Positions 25,691 through 34,541 of a stretch of 64,000 nucleotides of DNA are shown here, in pieces (position 1 is the stretch's first letter; the number at the start of each line of letters is the position of its first letter). Both the position numbers and the translations under genes were made by a program. Below the pieces are notes generated by a model. That model was not told the DNA's origin, did no database searches, and saw only the letters and a list, made by a program, of their open reading frames with translations. This DNA comes from Sphingobacterium oryzagri (GTDB taxonomy: Bacteria; Bacteroidota; Bacteroidia; Sphingobacteriales; Sphingobacteriaceae). The stretch covers positions 3,410,001-3,474,000 of the forward strand of contig NZ_CP117880.1 of assembly GCF_028736175.1 (NCBI RefSeq), written 5' to 3'.

Positions 25691-26083
25691 GCGAATATGC
25701 GGCCTAAATCCAATTTCCCGATTGTTTTTAGGCAGGTCTAATTCCTCGCTCACTACCCGGCATGGTTAATTTTCCAAAATCATCTTCGTAGCTGAAACTT
25801 TAGTTGTCGAAAAACGTTTAAAAAGGAGCACGGATGTCTAAAAGCAAGTATCACGAGCGAGAAATGGTGTCAGTTCGTTAAAGTGTGACCAAATACGTGC
25901 TTCATAGGACGACGGTTAGTTTTTTATTAGCCACCAAAACACACTTTACGCTGCTAGCACGCTGTTCATTTATCGTTGACTTTGGCTGTCGTTAGCTTTC
26001 CGCTTTCTTGCAAAATGGTCATCTATCGTTTTTTAGGCTCCACCACTTTTCCATTGCAGGCGTAACGTGGTTAACAAAAAAAT
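25691..26083. other. Noncoding stretch before the MscS gene
   Basis: About 390 bases without a gene. A weak hairpin, CCTAAA paired with TTTAGG (about 25704-25734), follows the small membrane protein gene and could terminate it. No other signal is recognised. Confidence 0.35.
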
Positions 26084-27895
26084 ATGCGTTTTTCTATGTC
26101 AAAATTCACCAAGACAAGATCCACAACCGGACTGATCATCCTTTTACTAAGTGTTATATTTAACGTTGCAGCAGCAAAAATTGGGACTGCGCAAACTTTG
26201 CTCCCAGATACGGCGGCGAAAAGCGCGGCCCAGCCGGCATGGCCCGAAGACTCTCTTGGCCGACGTACACCCCGAGGAACGGTTTCTGGATTTATCAGCG
26301 CGGTAGCGAAAGAAAATTATACCCGAGCAGCTCGCTACCTGCACATCGACCGCAAACTGCGAAAAAAACGTAACGCGGAAAAACTAGCGCAAAGTTTACA
26401 ACAACTGCTCGATCAAAATGCAAGCATCCTGCCATATGCGCTGATCAGCGAGAAATATGAAGGACATCTGGATGACAACCTGGGGCCGAATCTGGATAAA
26501 GTGGGTACGGCCATCATCAACAATGAATCTTTCGATATCATTGTCGAAAGCACACAAGATAAAGACGGCGCACCACTTTGGCTGTTCTCTGCGCAAACCG
26601 TAGAAAGTATTCCCGTGCCGGTGGAAGAGGAACTGACAACGCCTTTAATTACGAAAATTTTGCCGAAAGCATTGATCGAAAAGAAATGGGGAGGTGTGCC
26701 TATCGGTCATTGGATTATTAGCGCATTTCTGGTGTTCATCGCTTATTTTCTAGCCTGGTCTGTTACAAGGATATTAATATTTCTGTTAGCCAAAATTTGG
26801 AAAGCGGCTCGGGTAGAACCGACGGCTGGCATTGTACGGGCGTTCTCGAGGCCAGTACAGTTATTTTTAGCTGTCTGGTTTTTTGTGTTCGCGACTGAAC
26901 AGGCCGACATATCAATCATTGTAAGGCAACGACTGAGTAGTTTAAGTGTTATTTTCTATATTCTGGCGTTCTTGCTCCTGATTTGGCAATTGCTGGATGC
27001 CGGCAGTAAAATAACGCAGCGTAACCTCGCAAAGCGCGGCAATCAAGCCGGTGTTTCTGCCATACTTTTCTTGCGCAGAGCAGCTAAAATAGCGATGGTA
27101 TTTGTTGCAGTGATCGCGATTTTGGATACTATTGGTTTTAACGTAACGACTGGTATTGCCGCGTTGGGTATTGGTGGTATTGCGCTAGCTTTGGGGGCAC
27201 AAAAAACCGTCGAAAACTTTGTCGGCAGCGTGACGTTGATTGCCGATCAGCCGGTGCGTGTTGGCGACTTTTGTCGTGTTGGACAAGTAGTGGGCACAGT
27301 CGAACAAATCGGGATGCGATCCACGCAAATCCGCACGAATGAGCGCACCATCGTGACCATACCCAATGGCGAATTTTCGTCTTTGCAAATCGAGAATTTC
27401 ACGCATCGGGACAAGTTCTTTTTTAGCCCGAGCTTTTATTTCAGCTTGCAGACCACAACCGATCAGATTCGCTATTTGTTGGTGGAAATGCGAGCCGTAT
27501 TGTACGCGCATCCCAAAGTCGATCAGCTACCTGCGCGGATACGTTTTGTAAGTGTGACGGCTGACGGCTTAAAATTTGAAATATTTGCTTATATCAACGC
27601 AGTTGACTTTGACATGTTTCTTGAGGTACAAGAAGACCTGCACTTGCATCTGATGGATGTTATCCGCAACAGCGGCGCAACGCTGGCACTTCCCTCCCAA
27701 AATGTGTTCGTCGGCGAGCAACAGCAGACTTCCAGCGAAAAACAAGCAGAAATTGCGGAGCAAGTGCGCGCATGGACGGCAGACGAAAACTTGCAGCTAC
27801 CGCATTTTGATGCAGACTATATCGAAAGTTTGAAAGGGAAAATAAACTATCCTCCGACGGGGTCTACCTCGCGCAAACCGACGGACCAAAAATAG
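26084..27895 (+). CDS. MscS-family mechanosensitive channel, large form
   Basis: A 603-residue inner-membrane channel that opens under hypo-osmotic stress. After a signal-like leader there is a periplasmic N-terminal domain (about 60-200) and several membrane segments. The MscS core is around 345-450, with the glycine- and alanine-rich pore helix GIAALGIGGIALALGAQKTVENFVGS and the beta-domain ADQPVRVGDFCRVG followed by TIPNGEFSSLQIENF. The C-terminal cytosolic part is complete. The first ATG is used; a second one five codons later is possible. Its end is 17 bases from the convergent di-heme enzyme gene. Confidence 0.92.
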   Translation: MRFSMSKFTKTRSTTGLIILLLSVIFNVAAAKIGTAQTLLPDTAAKSAAQPAWPEDSLGRRTPRGTVSGFISAVAKENYTRAARYLHIDRKLRKKRNAEKLAQSLQQLLDQNASILPYALISEKYEGHLDDNLGPNLDKVGTAIINNESFDIIVESTQDKDGAPLWLFSAQTVESIPVPVEEELTTPLITKILPKALIEKKWGGVPIGHWIISAFLVFIAYFLAWSVTRILIFLLAKIWKAARVEPTAGIVRAFSRPVQLFLAVWFFVFATEQADISIIVRQRLSSLSVIFYILAFLLLIWQLLDAGSKITQRNLAKRGNQAGVSAILFLRRAAKIAMVFVAVIAILDTIGFNVTTGIAALGIGGIALALGAQKTVENFVGSVTLIADQPVRVGDFCRVGQVVGTVEQIGMRSTQIRTNERTIVTIPNGEFSSLQIENFTHRDKFFFSPSFYFSLQTTTDQIRYLLVEMRAVLYAHPKVDQLPARIRFVSVTADGLKFEIFAYINAVDFDMFLEVQEDLHLHLMDVIRNSGATLALPSQNVFVGEQQQTSSEKQAEIAEQVRAWTADENLQLPHFDADYIESLKGKINYPPTGSTSRKPTDQK

Positions 27896-27912
27896 CGAAC
27901 GCGCAGCAAGTA

Positions 27913-28983
27913 TTATTTCTGCAAAAACTGCGTATCAGTGAGTGTGCTAAGAAAAGCCAGAATAGCTTGCTTTTCCGCTTCGGTTAATGGAATACGATTA
28001 TTGTTTTCTTTGAAAACAGGATCTAGGTTTGGCGCATCCAGTACGCCATCAGCCAAATAATCTAATAGCGTTTTGAGATCAGGAAATTGGCCAAAACTTC
28101 CGTAAGGCGCTGTCTGCATAATATTGCGTAAAGAAGGAACGCGAAAACGCATGTGATCGTCGGCAATTCCTGTGACTCTTGCTCGCCCAGCCTCTCGGGA
28201 ATCCGTATTAATAGGAAAACCGATATTCCGGAAGCTTTGATCAGTAAATAACGCACCGCTATGACAACCCGCACATTTTTGTTGAAAAACGGCGAACCCC
28301 TCGCTTTCTATTTCGGTAAACGCAATGGCGTCACCGCGCATGACCTGATCATATTTGCTATCCGCAGAAATCAGCGTGTATTCATATTGAGCGATACTCC
28401 GATAAATACGATCGGCCGTTATTTCGTCATCGCCAAAAGCTTGCTTAAATAGCGCTTTATAAGCTGCCTCTTCGCTAAGCTTTCCGATAACTTCCAAAAT
28501 GGAAGAGTTCATTTCCTCATGCGTAATAATGGGCACCAAAGGTTGCTTTTCCAATTGCAGAATATTGCCATCCCAATTGTAAAATTGCATAAAAGCCATA
28601 TTTTGGATGGGTGTGGTATTGCGCAGCCCCACACGATTGTAGATACCGATGGCTTGCGCATTTGCATCAGCAAATGCCTTTGAAGGATGATGACAGCTTG
28701 CGCAGGAAATGGTATTGTTACCGCTCAACTTGGTTTCGTTGAACAGTTTTTCGCCAAGTTGCACACCGTATTTTGTCGGTCTATTATCCTGGACAAAGCG
28801 ATTGAGCGCTGGAAAACCAGGAGGGATCTCCAAGGGCAATTCCGGGTTATCCCATATAAATAGCTCTTCCTGCTTGCTACATGAAAGTACGAAAACAATA
28901 ACAGTGACAATTCCTAAAACTATTCTCACGACAATCGGTTTTTTTTCTGGTAAATGAGTCGGCGCAGGCAAAAAAACGCACAT
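27913..28983 (-). CDS. MbnH/MauG-like di-heme cytochrome c peroxidase-family lipoprotein
   Basis: Up to 356 residues. The real start may be the GTG at 28929, which gives a tight lipoprotein signal (VRIVLGIVTVIVFVLSC). Two heme c sites are visible, CASCH at 94-98 and CAGCH at 237-241. The family covers bacterial di-heme peroxidases and MauG. Next to an MbnP-like gene the closest role is MbnH, which oxidises a tryptophan of MbnP and so creates a copper site. The gene is last in the operon, 21 bases after the MbnP-like gene. Confidence 0.85.
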   Translation of the reverse strand: MCVFLPAPTHLPEKKPIVVRIVLGIVTVIVFVLSCSKQEELFIWDNPELPLEIPPGFPALNRFVQDNRPTKYGVQLGEKLFNETKLSGNNTISCASCHHPSKAFADANAQAIGIYNRVGLRNTTPIQNMAFMQFYNWDGNILQLEKQPLVPIITHEEMNSSILEVIGKLSEEAAYKALFKQAFGDDEITADRIYRSIAQYEYTLISADSKYDQVMRGDAIAFTEIESEGFAVFQQKCAGCHSGALFTDQSFRNIGFPINTDSREAGRARVTGIADDHMRFRVPSLRNIMQTAPYGSFGQFPDLKTLLDYLADGVLDAPNLDPVFKENNNRIPLTEAEKQAILAFLSTLTDTQFLQK

Positions 28984-29004
28984 ACGCCTACGCCGACTGT
29001 ATTT

Positions 29005-29871
29005 TTAATTTTCTACACTCGTTACCGAAAACATACCGGTAATATCGCTTGTGCCATTTCCGCCTATGTTATCGACAAATCTGGACATTTGGGCTGCCGT
29101 ATGAATGTTTGGCGTCGCATTATTGTTATGTCCCGTTCCGGAAGAAAGCCTGATCGTATTGCTTGCTCCACTTAACAACTTATCAAAATCAGCTTTAATA
29201 ACAACACGCGGTGCACGTTGTCCAACGGTAGCGACGGTCGGGAAATCTAACACCACATCACGGTACGCATCAACGCCCTGCGTATAATTACCTGCTGTAC
29301 CGACTACCGTGCTTCCTGTATGAATGGAGAGTTGTTTATTGTCCGTATCATAGAAACCTTCGATTTTTGTAAAGCGGTAGCCCGTTCCCCATTCCCACAT
29401 CATTTCTGTATCATTCGTGCCTGCCGTTGCGTAAAAGCCCGGAAACCGTACCTGATCCAGCGTATTTAATTCTGTTTTAACACCGAGGCCGAATTTTAAC
29501 TGTTTATAGTTTGCTGAAGGTATATTACTCAATACATAATCCAACGTAGCTTGTCTAGCATGGTCAACAACGGTCGCGCCTCTATCCAGATCATTAATAT
29601 TGTAAGGAATCTCGGTGCCATCTTCTCGAACAAGGCGAATATTACTAATCACGTATTTTAGTTCTGAAAAATGATGCACCTGTCCTTCAGCAGATGTATT
29701 GACGGTCGCTGAAGCAGCAGTTGCATTGCCTAAAACAATAGTATTGTCGCGAAATGTATTATTGAAATGTAAAGTCAAATTATTAGCGGCAGGAACATCA
29801 TCATTTTTGCTACAAGACGCCAAGACTAATAAACAAATTGCGTAACATGCGTAATTTTTGAGATTTTTCAT
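29005..29871 (-). CDS. MbnP-like copper-binding lipoprotein
   Basis: A 288-residue lipoprotein (lipobox VLASC, C20). Conserved blocks of the MbnP family are LTLHFNNTF at 32-40, HHFSELKYVISNIRLVREDG at 66-85, and MMWEWGTGYRFTKIEGFY at 157-174. The tryptophans W159 and W161 lie where MbnP proteins carry the Trp converted to kynurenine by MbnH. It is placed between a TonB receptor and an MbnH-like enzyme, as in known copper-handling operons. Copper as ligand is inferred from family and neighbours. Confidence 0.85.
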   Translation of the reverse strand: MKNLKNYACYAICLLVLASCSKNDDVPAANNLTLHFNNTFRDNTIVLGNATAASATVNTSAEGQVHHFSELKYVISNIRLVREDGTEIPYNINDLDRGATVVDHARQATLDYVLSNIPSANYKQLKFGLGVKTELNTLDQVRFPGFYATAGTNDTEMMWEWGTGYRFTKIEGFYDTDNKQLSIHTGSTVVGTAGNYTQGVDAYRDVVLDFPTVATVGQRAPRVVIKADFDKLLSGASNTIRLSSGTGHNNNATPNIHTAAQMSRFVDNIGGNGTSDITGMFSVTSVEN

Positions 29872-29933
29872 TTTTCTATTTTGATTTATTAATAATTATT
29901 AAGAGCACAAGGCTCGGTTTTCGTGTATTCTAT

Positions 29934-31922
29934 TTAAAAATCCAGTTTTAAGGAGCTAAATATGTTGCGTCCCATCCGTGGAATATTTCCCCAATCGGCG
30001 TACGTGCTGTAATAGCGGTCGAAAATATTTTCCACACCGACTTGAATCTTCGCCTGATAGTGCGAAATTTTAAAGGCATAATCAGCCGATGCATTCCAAA
30101 TGGTGTAAGCAGCGGTTTCATCTTCGCCAAATTCCGGACTGTAGTGTTCTTGCGTAAAATCACCGTTTACGGCCGTTTGCACCGCAAACTGCTGATGCTT
30201 AAAATGCAGCGCTGTTTGGTAGCTCAACGGGCGAATAAAAGGCAAATTACCACCGCGCTCATCTTGTCCACGTGCATAAGTAAGCAGCCCATCCCAGTGC
30301 AATTGGTGTGAAATATGATAATTTGCTTTGAGCGAAAGATTAACCAATGTCGCATAATCAAGCGATGTGTATCCTTTTACGCCTACCGATTGGTAATTCA
30401 TCGGGCTTCCCATACTCCATATGCGGCCAATAATATAGTCTCGGATATAAAAATAGTTGGCTTTCATATCGATGCCGAAACGTTCTTTGTTATACCCGAA
30501 GCTCGCATTCGCCTCATAAGAAACCTCATTGTTCAAGTCGGGGTTTCCGATATAATCATAGCGATCAAAGCTGTTGTAGATGTAGTAACCGTAACCTTCA
30601 GAAACTGAAGGTGCACGATGACCATAACCCAGACCTGCCGAAAAATTAAAATCGGCAAACTGGATATCGTACGCACTGTGGATACTTGGCAGCAACCTTG
30701 TTTTAGTCTGCGAAGCTCCAGGATGGAAAATCCGGTTAAACTCTACGTATTTGGCGTCGTTGTAATTCACACCTAACGCCCCACCAAGATGTAGTTGGCT
30801 TTTTTCCGTAAGCTGAACAGCATTGTTCATCGAAACACCCGCGTAGCGCGTGGTAACCCAAGGCCAGCTGTAAGCGAACATCGTTCGGTTACTGCGATCT
30901 TGCGGATACATACGCATCTCCGCGATCGATAAATTATCATATGCATTTAGCTGAATATCCGAGCTGTAGCGGCCGCGTTGCAAATTTAGCTTACTTAGCA
31001 AACCGTAAGTTGTACTCCAGCCCGGCATATCCATATGCACGAGATTTTCAGGTCGCGTGGTGTCATCCATGTAATGTTCGATGGCGTTATAGTAAAGTTT
31101 GGAATCCCAAGCCTTTACTATCCCGCGTTCGAAAAGTTGCTTGTAGGAAACCGAGCCAATGAATGCCCGAGAAAGCCACAAATCCATCGGTAAGGCTGGA
31201 AAACCCACATCTTTCGCTTGATCGAAGATGGCATCAACCCGTAACGCAGACAACTCGCTTGTTTTAAACGCCAAGCCGAGCGACGTGTTAAACTTGTTGT
31301 ATTGCGAGTGCCGCACCTCTTCGCCATCGCCAGCATAATAATTGCCAGCTGTACGAAACGACATGCTCGCATCAGCAGCAAAGTTGTTCGTCGAGTATGC
31401 GACATTGCCTAAATTAAAGATTTGCTGATTATTGGCCTCAAATCCGGCTTGGTAAGCTCCCGCCCATTTTTGCGGACTGCCGAAAGGTGTATTTTTACGC
31501 TTCAAATCAACACTTCCAGCTACTGTAGCGCCATGCATCGACCCGGCCTGCCCGGAATTTATGCTCACGGCGGCAAGATTGTTACTTTCTACGTAAGAGG
31601 TAACGGGATCCATTTTATCGGTACACGCACCAAAAATATGCATACCGTCGATGGTCAGGTTGGCGCGTTCCGCTCCCATATTGTTCAACAACGGCTCCCA
31701 GGCATATGCGCCACGTTTGATAAAACTAATCTGTTCGGAAGAAGCCAAATATTCATCTACAGAAACGGCCATCTTAATCGCTGTTGTTATTTTTTTCTTA
31801 CGCAGCCCATCCACACTTACGGCATCAATATTCCTTACGCTATCCGGCTTTACCAATTCATCCTGTGCTGCGGCAGACAAGCAAACGGACAGCAACACGC
31901 ATCCTAACGTTACTTTCTTCAT
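29934..31922 (-). CDS. TonB-dependent receptor, OprC/NosA-like, probably for copper
   Basis: A 662-residue outer-membrane receptor with a signal peptide and no carboxypeptidase-like N-terminal extension. The plug contains GMHIFGACTDKMDPVTSYVE around residues 93-112, where C100-xxx-M104 resembles the copper-binding CxxxM motif of OprC. A second Met/His cluster, HMDM at 296-299, could be the partner site. The C-terminus ends in F after typical barrel strands (NIFSSLKLDF). It lies five bases from the upstream YtkA-like lipoprotein gene and 62 bases before the MbnP-like gene, so it acts in the same pathway. Confidence 0.85.
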   Translation of the reverse strand: MKKVTLGCVLLSVCLSAAAQDELVKPDSVRNIDAVSVDGLRKKKITTAIKMAVSVDEYLASSEQISFIKRGAYAWEPLLNNMGAERANLTIDGMHIFGACTDKMDPVTSYVESNNLAAVSINSGQAGSMHGATVAGSVDLKRKNTPFGSPQKWAGAYQAGFEANNQQIFNLGNVAYSTNNFAADASMSFRTAGNYYAGDGEEVRHSQYNKFNTSLGLAFKTSELSALRVDAIFDQAKDVGFPALPMDLWLSRAFIGSVSYKQLFERGIVKAWDSKLYYNAIEHYMDDTTRPENLVHMDMPGWSTTYGLLSKLNLQRGRYSSDIQLNAYDNLSIAEMRMYPQDRSNRTMFAYSWPWVTTRYAGVSMNNAVQLTEKSQLHLGGALGVNYNDAKYVEFNRIFHPGASQTKTRLLPSIHSAYDIQFADFNFSAGLGYGHRAPSVSEGYGYYIYNSFDRYDYIGNPDLNNEVSYEANASFGYNKERFGIDMKANYFYIRDYIIGRIWSMGSPMNYQSVGVKGYTSLDYATLVNLSLKANYHISHQLHWDGLLTYARGQDERGGNLPFIRPLSYQTALHFKHQQFAVQTAVNGDFTQEHYSPEFGEDETAAYTIWNASADYAFKISHYQAKIQVGVENIFDRYYSTYADWGNIPRMGRNIFSSLKLDF

Positions 31923-31927
31923 AGCGC

Positions 31928-32875
31928 TTAAAATAGGATGTCGATAAAGAGCTCACTTTTCACGCCTTGTACGCCCGGTGTAAAATCATCGGGAACAATC
32001 GTGCCTTTCACCATTTGCCCCTGTTGATTTAACAGGATAAAATTCAACGTCCAGTTGCCGGTCATGGTGTAATTAACCACGCCCTGGTAAAAGCCGTTGC
32101 TGCTTTGTGTCAGATCTTGATTGTTGGGTGATGAATGATTTCCCATAGAAGGCTCGGGCATACGCGGATCCAATCGCAATGTATATGCGTTGACTTCACG
32201 ATAGGTAAGATGCGTAACATCTGCGCCATTCTTATCTAAAATGCGTTCCGTTTGTTCTGATCCATTATTGCGCCTGTAGATTCCTGCCAGCAACTTATTT
32301 TCAGCAACCTGCGGTTTTTGTGGCGACACCAGTGCGATAATATACCGCGTGCCGTCTTTTCCCACAAAGCTGGTCATATTCAGATTTTTATTAGGCTGCG
32401 ATTGTACCACAATAGGCTGTTCGGCAAACACTCGCTGGTTACCGCTCGCTACGCCAAGCTGGAGTTGCCAGGTCTTTGTCGCATCGGATGCTTCAGTAAA
32501 CACCACATAGCCTTCATAGTATCCGGCTGAAGCGTGGCGAATCAAGGTATTCCGATGTGGGCAGGAGCTATCTGTTGCTAAACCAGCTGTAGACAGCAAA
32601 GGCAGAAAGGAAACCGACAAAGCCGTGTCAGCACCGCTCTGTAAAGGATCGATTTTGACACGAATGGCATTGTAGCCTTGATAAAGCGTGCCGTTGAGCG
32701 CCTCCAAATGCACACGGTAATTTCCCGCGGTGAATACGGTCACTTCTTCAAATTCAACGTATTCCGTTACTTCCTCCGCAAGTTCGGCTTCGTAATCTGT
32801 CTTTTCTTTTGTACACGCGCCAAATAAGGCTGCGAATACCACAAGAAATAGGGTTATTCTTTTCATGAATTGCAA
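31928..32875 (-). CDS. YtkA/FixH-like lipoprotein in the copper operon
   Basis: A 315-residue lipoprotein (lipobox LFGAC, C21). The mature part seems to hold two beta-sandwich units: about 40-165 with NYRVHLEALNGTLYQGYNAIRVKIDP, and about 180-315 with YTLRLDPRMPEPSMGNHSSPNNQDLTQ. The second resembles YtkA-like domains with their Met/His-rich 'PMP..M..HSSP' segment, a possible metal ligand. It starts the operon with the TonB receptor (five-base gap), and may hand copper over at the outer membrane. Function is inferred. Confidence 0.7.
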   Translation of the reverse strand: MQFMKRITLFLVVFAALFGACTKEKTDYEAELAEEVTEYVEFEEVTVFTAGNYRVHLEALNGTLYQGYNAIRVKIDPLQSGADTALSVSFLPLLSTAGLATDSSCPHRNTLIRHASAGYYEGYVVFTEASDATKTWQLQLGVASGNQRVFAEQPIVVQSQPNKNLNMTSFVGKDGTRYIIALVSPQKPQVAENKLLAGIYRRNNGSEQTERILDKNGADVTHLTYREVNAYTLRLDPRMPEPSMGNHSSPNNQDLTQSSNGFYQGVVNYTMTGNWTLNFILLNQQGQMVKGTIVPDDFTPGVQGVKSELFIDILF

Positions 32876-33160
32876 TAATGTATAAGAAACATAGGGAAAT
32901 CAGCAGCAAGGTAATCACCTGTTTGGTGGCTGTGCGAAGGATGTAGTCCTACCGAACCACAACTTATCGCTCGCAGCTACCCACGTGAAGTAATTTGTGA
33001 AAGCAAGTTGACATGGAAGCCCATTAGCCAATTATGAAATCGCGGTAAAAAAACGACGATAACGGCTAAAAAAGCGGCTTCAAGCTATCCTCGTTTGCGC
33101 CTTTAGCAGCGTAACTCGGCAAAAAGCCCTGCTTTAAAAAAACTGCTGGTAAGAAAAAAT
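32876..33160. other. Leader region of the copper operon
   Basis: A 285-base gap between the Cys-rich membrane protein gene and the lipoprotein gene, both minus. No clear promoter motif, riboswitch or terminator is recognised. Confidence 0.3.
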
Positions 33161-33553
33161 TTATGCGATTGGCGGACGAAAAACAGGATCGTGGTGATTG
33201 AACCTGTACGATGTCATGTATGGAGAGAAATGTGCGATAAAAACAACGTCATCTATTAAAGATGGCGTAAACGTTACCATTTCTTTGTGTAGGTAAAGCG
33301 AACTATATTCGTAAACAACTAGATTTTTCTTGGCTTCTTTCTTTTCGTCTTCCCGGATTTTCTTCATAAGCACACACTGCCCATCACAATGCAATTCGGG
33401 TCTATCTTTGTTAATACATTTAGCGATGTAGTCAGGCAGGTGAATTTCATATTCCAGCGTCATCACCGTCCGGTAAAAAGACTGTAATGTCAAAGCGAGC
33501 AATAAAGAATATGTAAAAAAAATTCTCAAATCTACACTGTCTGTCGTTAACAA
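33161..33553 (-). CDS. Small Cys/His-containing membrane protein near the copper operon
   Basis: 130 residues by reading from a TTG at 33553; no ATG is available, and internal GTG (V7) or TTG (L9) starts are also possible. A membrane segment spans about 10-30. It is followed by DYIAKCINKDRPELHCDGQCVLMKKI, a block with C..........HCxGQC that is common in small uncharacterised Bacteroidota proteins near metal-transport genes. The C-terminus is NHHDPVFRPPIA. The spaced cysteines and His pair suggest metal binding, but this is not established. It is 285 bases upstream of, and co-directional with, the copper operon. Confidence 0.65.
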   Translation of the reverse strand: MLTTDSVDLRIFFTYSLLLALTLQSFYRTVMTLEYEIHLPDYIAKCINKDRPELHCDGQCVLMKKIREDEKKEAKKNLVVYEYSSLYLHKEMVTFTPSLIDDVVFIAHFSPYMTSYRFNHHDPVFRPPIA

Positions 33554-33704
33554 TGGCCAAATATACAGAAAGAATTGTTCCTTGAATGCCTAATTTTTAT
33601 ATTTTTTTAACTTCTTGGCAATTTTAGCCGCAATAACGACAGTAAGCAAACCTGCCACACAACGTTCAAGAACAGACAGTACCTGTTACATGTAGCCTTA
33701 AAAA

Positions 33705-33860
33705 AAGAGGCTGTCCAAAAAGCTAATCGATTAACTTCAAAATGCGTCATCGCGAGGAAGTATGACGAAGCAATCTGCATTTTTATTGGATAAGATTGCT
33801 TCGTCGTCGTTCCTCCTTCTCGCAATGAACGAAATTTAATCACTTTTTAGACACCTTCAT
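33705..33860. mobile_element. MITE-like palindromic element
   Basis: An element of about 155 bases. Its imperfect terminal inverted repeats are GAGGCTGTCCAAAAAGC on the left and, on the other strand, GAAGGTGTCTAAAAAGT on the right. Inside, the segment GCGTCATCGCGAGGAAG...GACGAAGCAATCT is inverted as AGATTGCTTCGTCGTCGTTCC...TCGCAATG. It contains no gene. Such 'CGTCATTGCGAG / GAAGCAATCT' palindromes are scattered in many bacterial genomes and are probably moved by a transposase encoded elsewhere. No clear target duplication is visible. Confidence 0.65.
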
Positions 33861-33884
33861 ATGCTTACTGCGCAAACTTAGTGG

Positions 33885-34529
33885 TTAAAACCTAAATCCT
33901 AAAGAGAAAGAACCGGTATTAAAAATATTACCGAAGTTGTTGGCGTTGAGATAAAAACTGGTACCGGAATTTTCACTGTTGATTTTGTATGTAGTGAAAC
34001 CAAGCACATGCGTAAAGGTATAAGCAATAGATAGATTTTTAGTTATAAAAAAATTAGCGCCAATTCCAGCATTTGCACCAAACTGCTTCTGATCGTAACC
34101 ACCAGTATACGGGAAATTCTCATCTTTCAATACGTCAAGTTTCTGATAAGTAGACTCCAATCCTGTAAAAATTTTAAATCGAGAACCTAAATCCAGAAAA
34201 TAGTAACGTCCGAATGCGCCAAGCGTAAAAAACTCCTGCCCTAAAGAAACCGAAGTTGCCGTTGGCTTACTTTCATACGTTTGCTTTCCGTAACCGCCCA
34301 TCAATCCCACGGCCCACTTATCGGACAAAAAGTAGCCTATTTGCGGATTAAAACTTAGCGAGACGACTTTATCATAATTTTGCATACCGCCTTCGTCCGA
34401 ACTTGCACGGAAAGAGCCCTCTATTAAGAAATCTCCCTTTTTAAACCCATATTCCTGCGCTTTGGCCGCGCCGCAAAAGCAAAGTATCAATACTGATGTA
34501 TATAATATATTTTTCATAAAATTTGACAA
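33885..34529 (-). CDS. Outer-membrane beta-barrel protein, paralogue A
   Basis: A 214-residue protein with a signal peptide ending AKA-Q and a pattern of about eight beta strands, with last residue F (SFSLGFRF). The repeated motifs KGDFLIEGSF, GYFLSDKWAVGLMGGY, FGRYYFLDLGSRFKIFTGLE and GANAGIGANFFITKNLSIAYTF are also found in the neighbouring gene, so the two are paralogues. The family resembles OmpW/OmpA-type eight-stranded barrels of Bacteroidota. The ligand is unknown. It is 12 bases after its paralogue, in one operon. Confidence 0.8.
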   Translation of the reverse strand: MSNFMKNILYTSVLILCFCGAAKAQEYGFKKGDFLIEGSFRASSDEGGMQNYDKVVSLSFNPQIGYFLSDKWAVGLMGGYGKQTYESKPTATSVSLGQEFFTLGAFGRYYFLDLGSRFKIFTGLESTYQKLDVLKDENFPYTGGYDQKQFGANAGIGANFFITKNLSIAYTFTHVLGFTTYKINSENSGTSFYLNANNFGNIFNTGSFSLGFRF

Positions 34530-34541
34530 AAAGTGGTTGGA

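Noticed and set aside
32876..33160. Cobalamin or other riboswitch before the copper operon
   Set aside because: None of the expected conserved boxes can be found on the minus strand.
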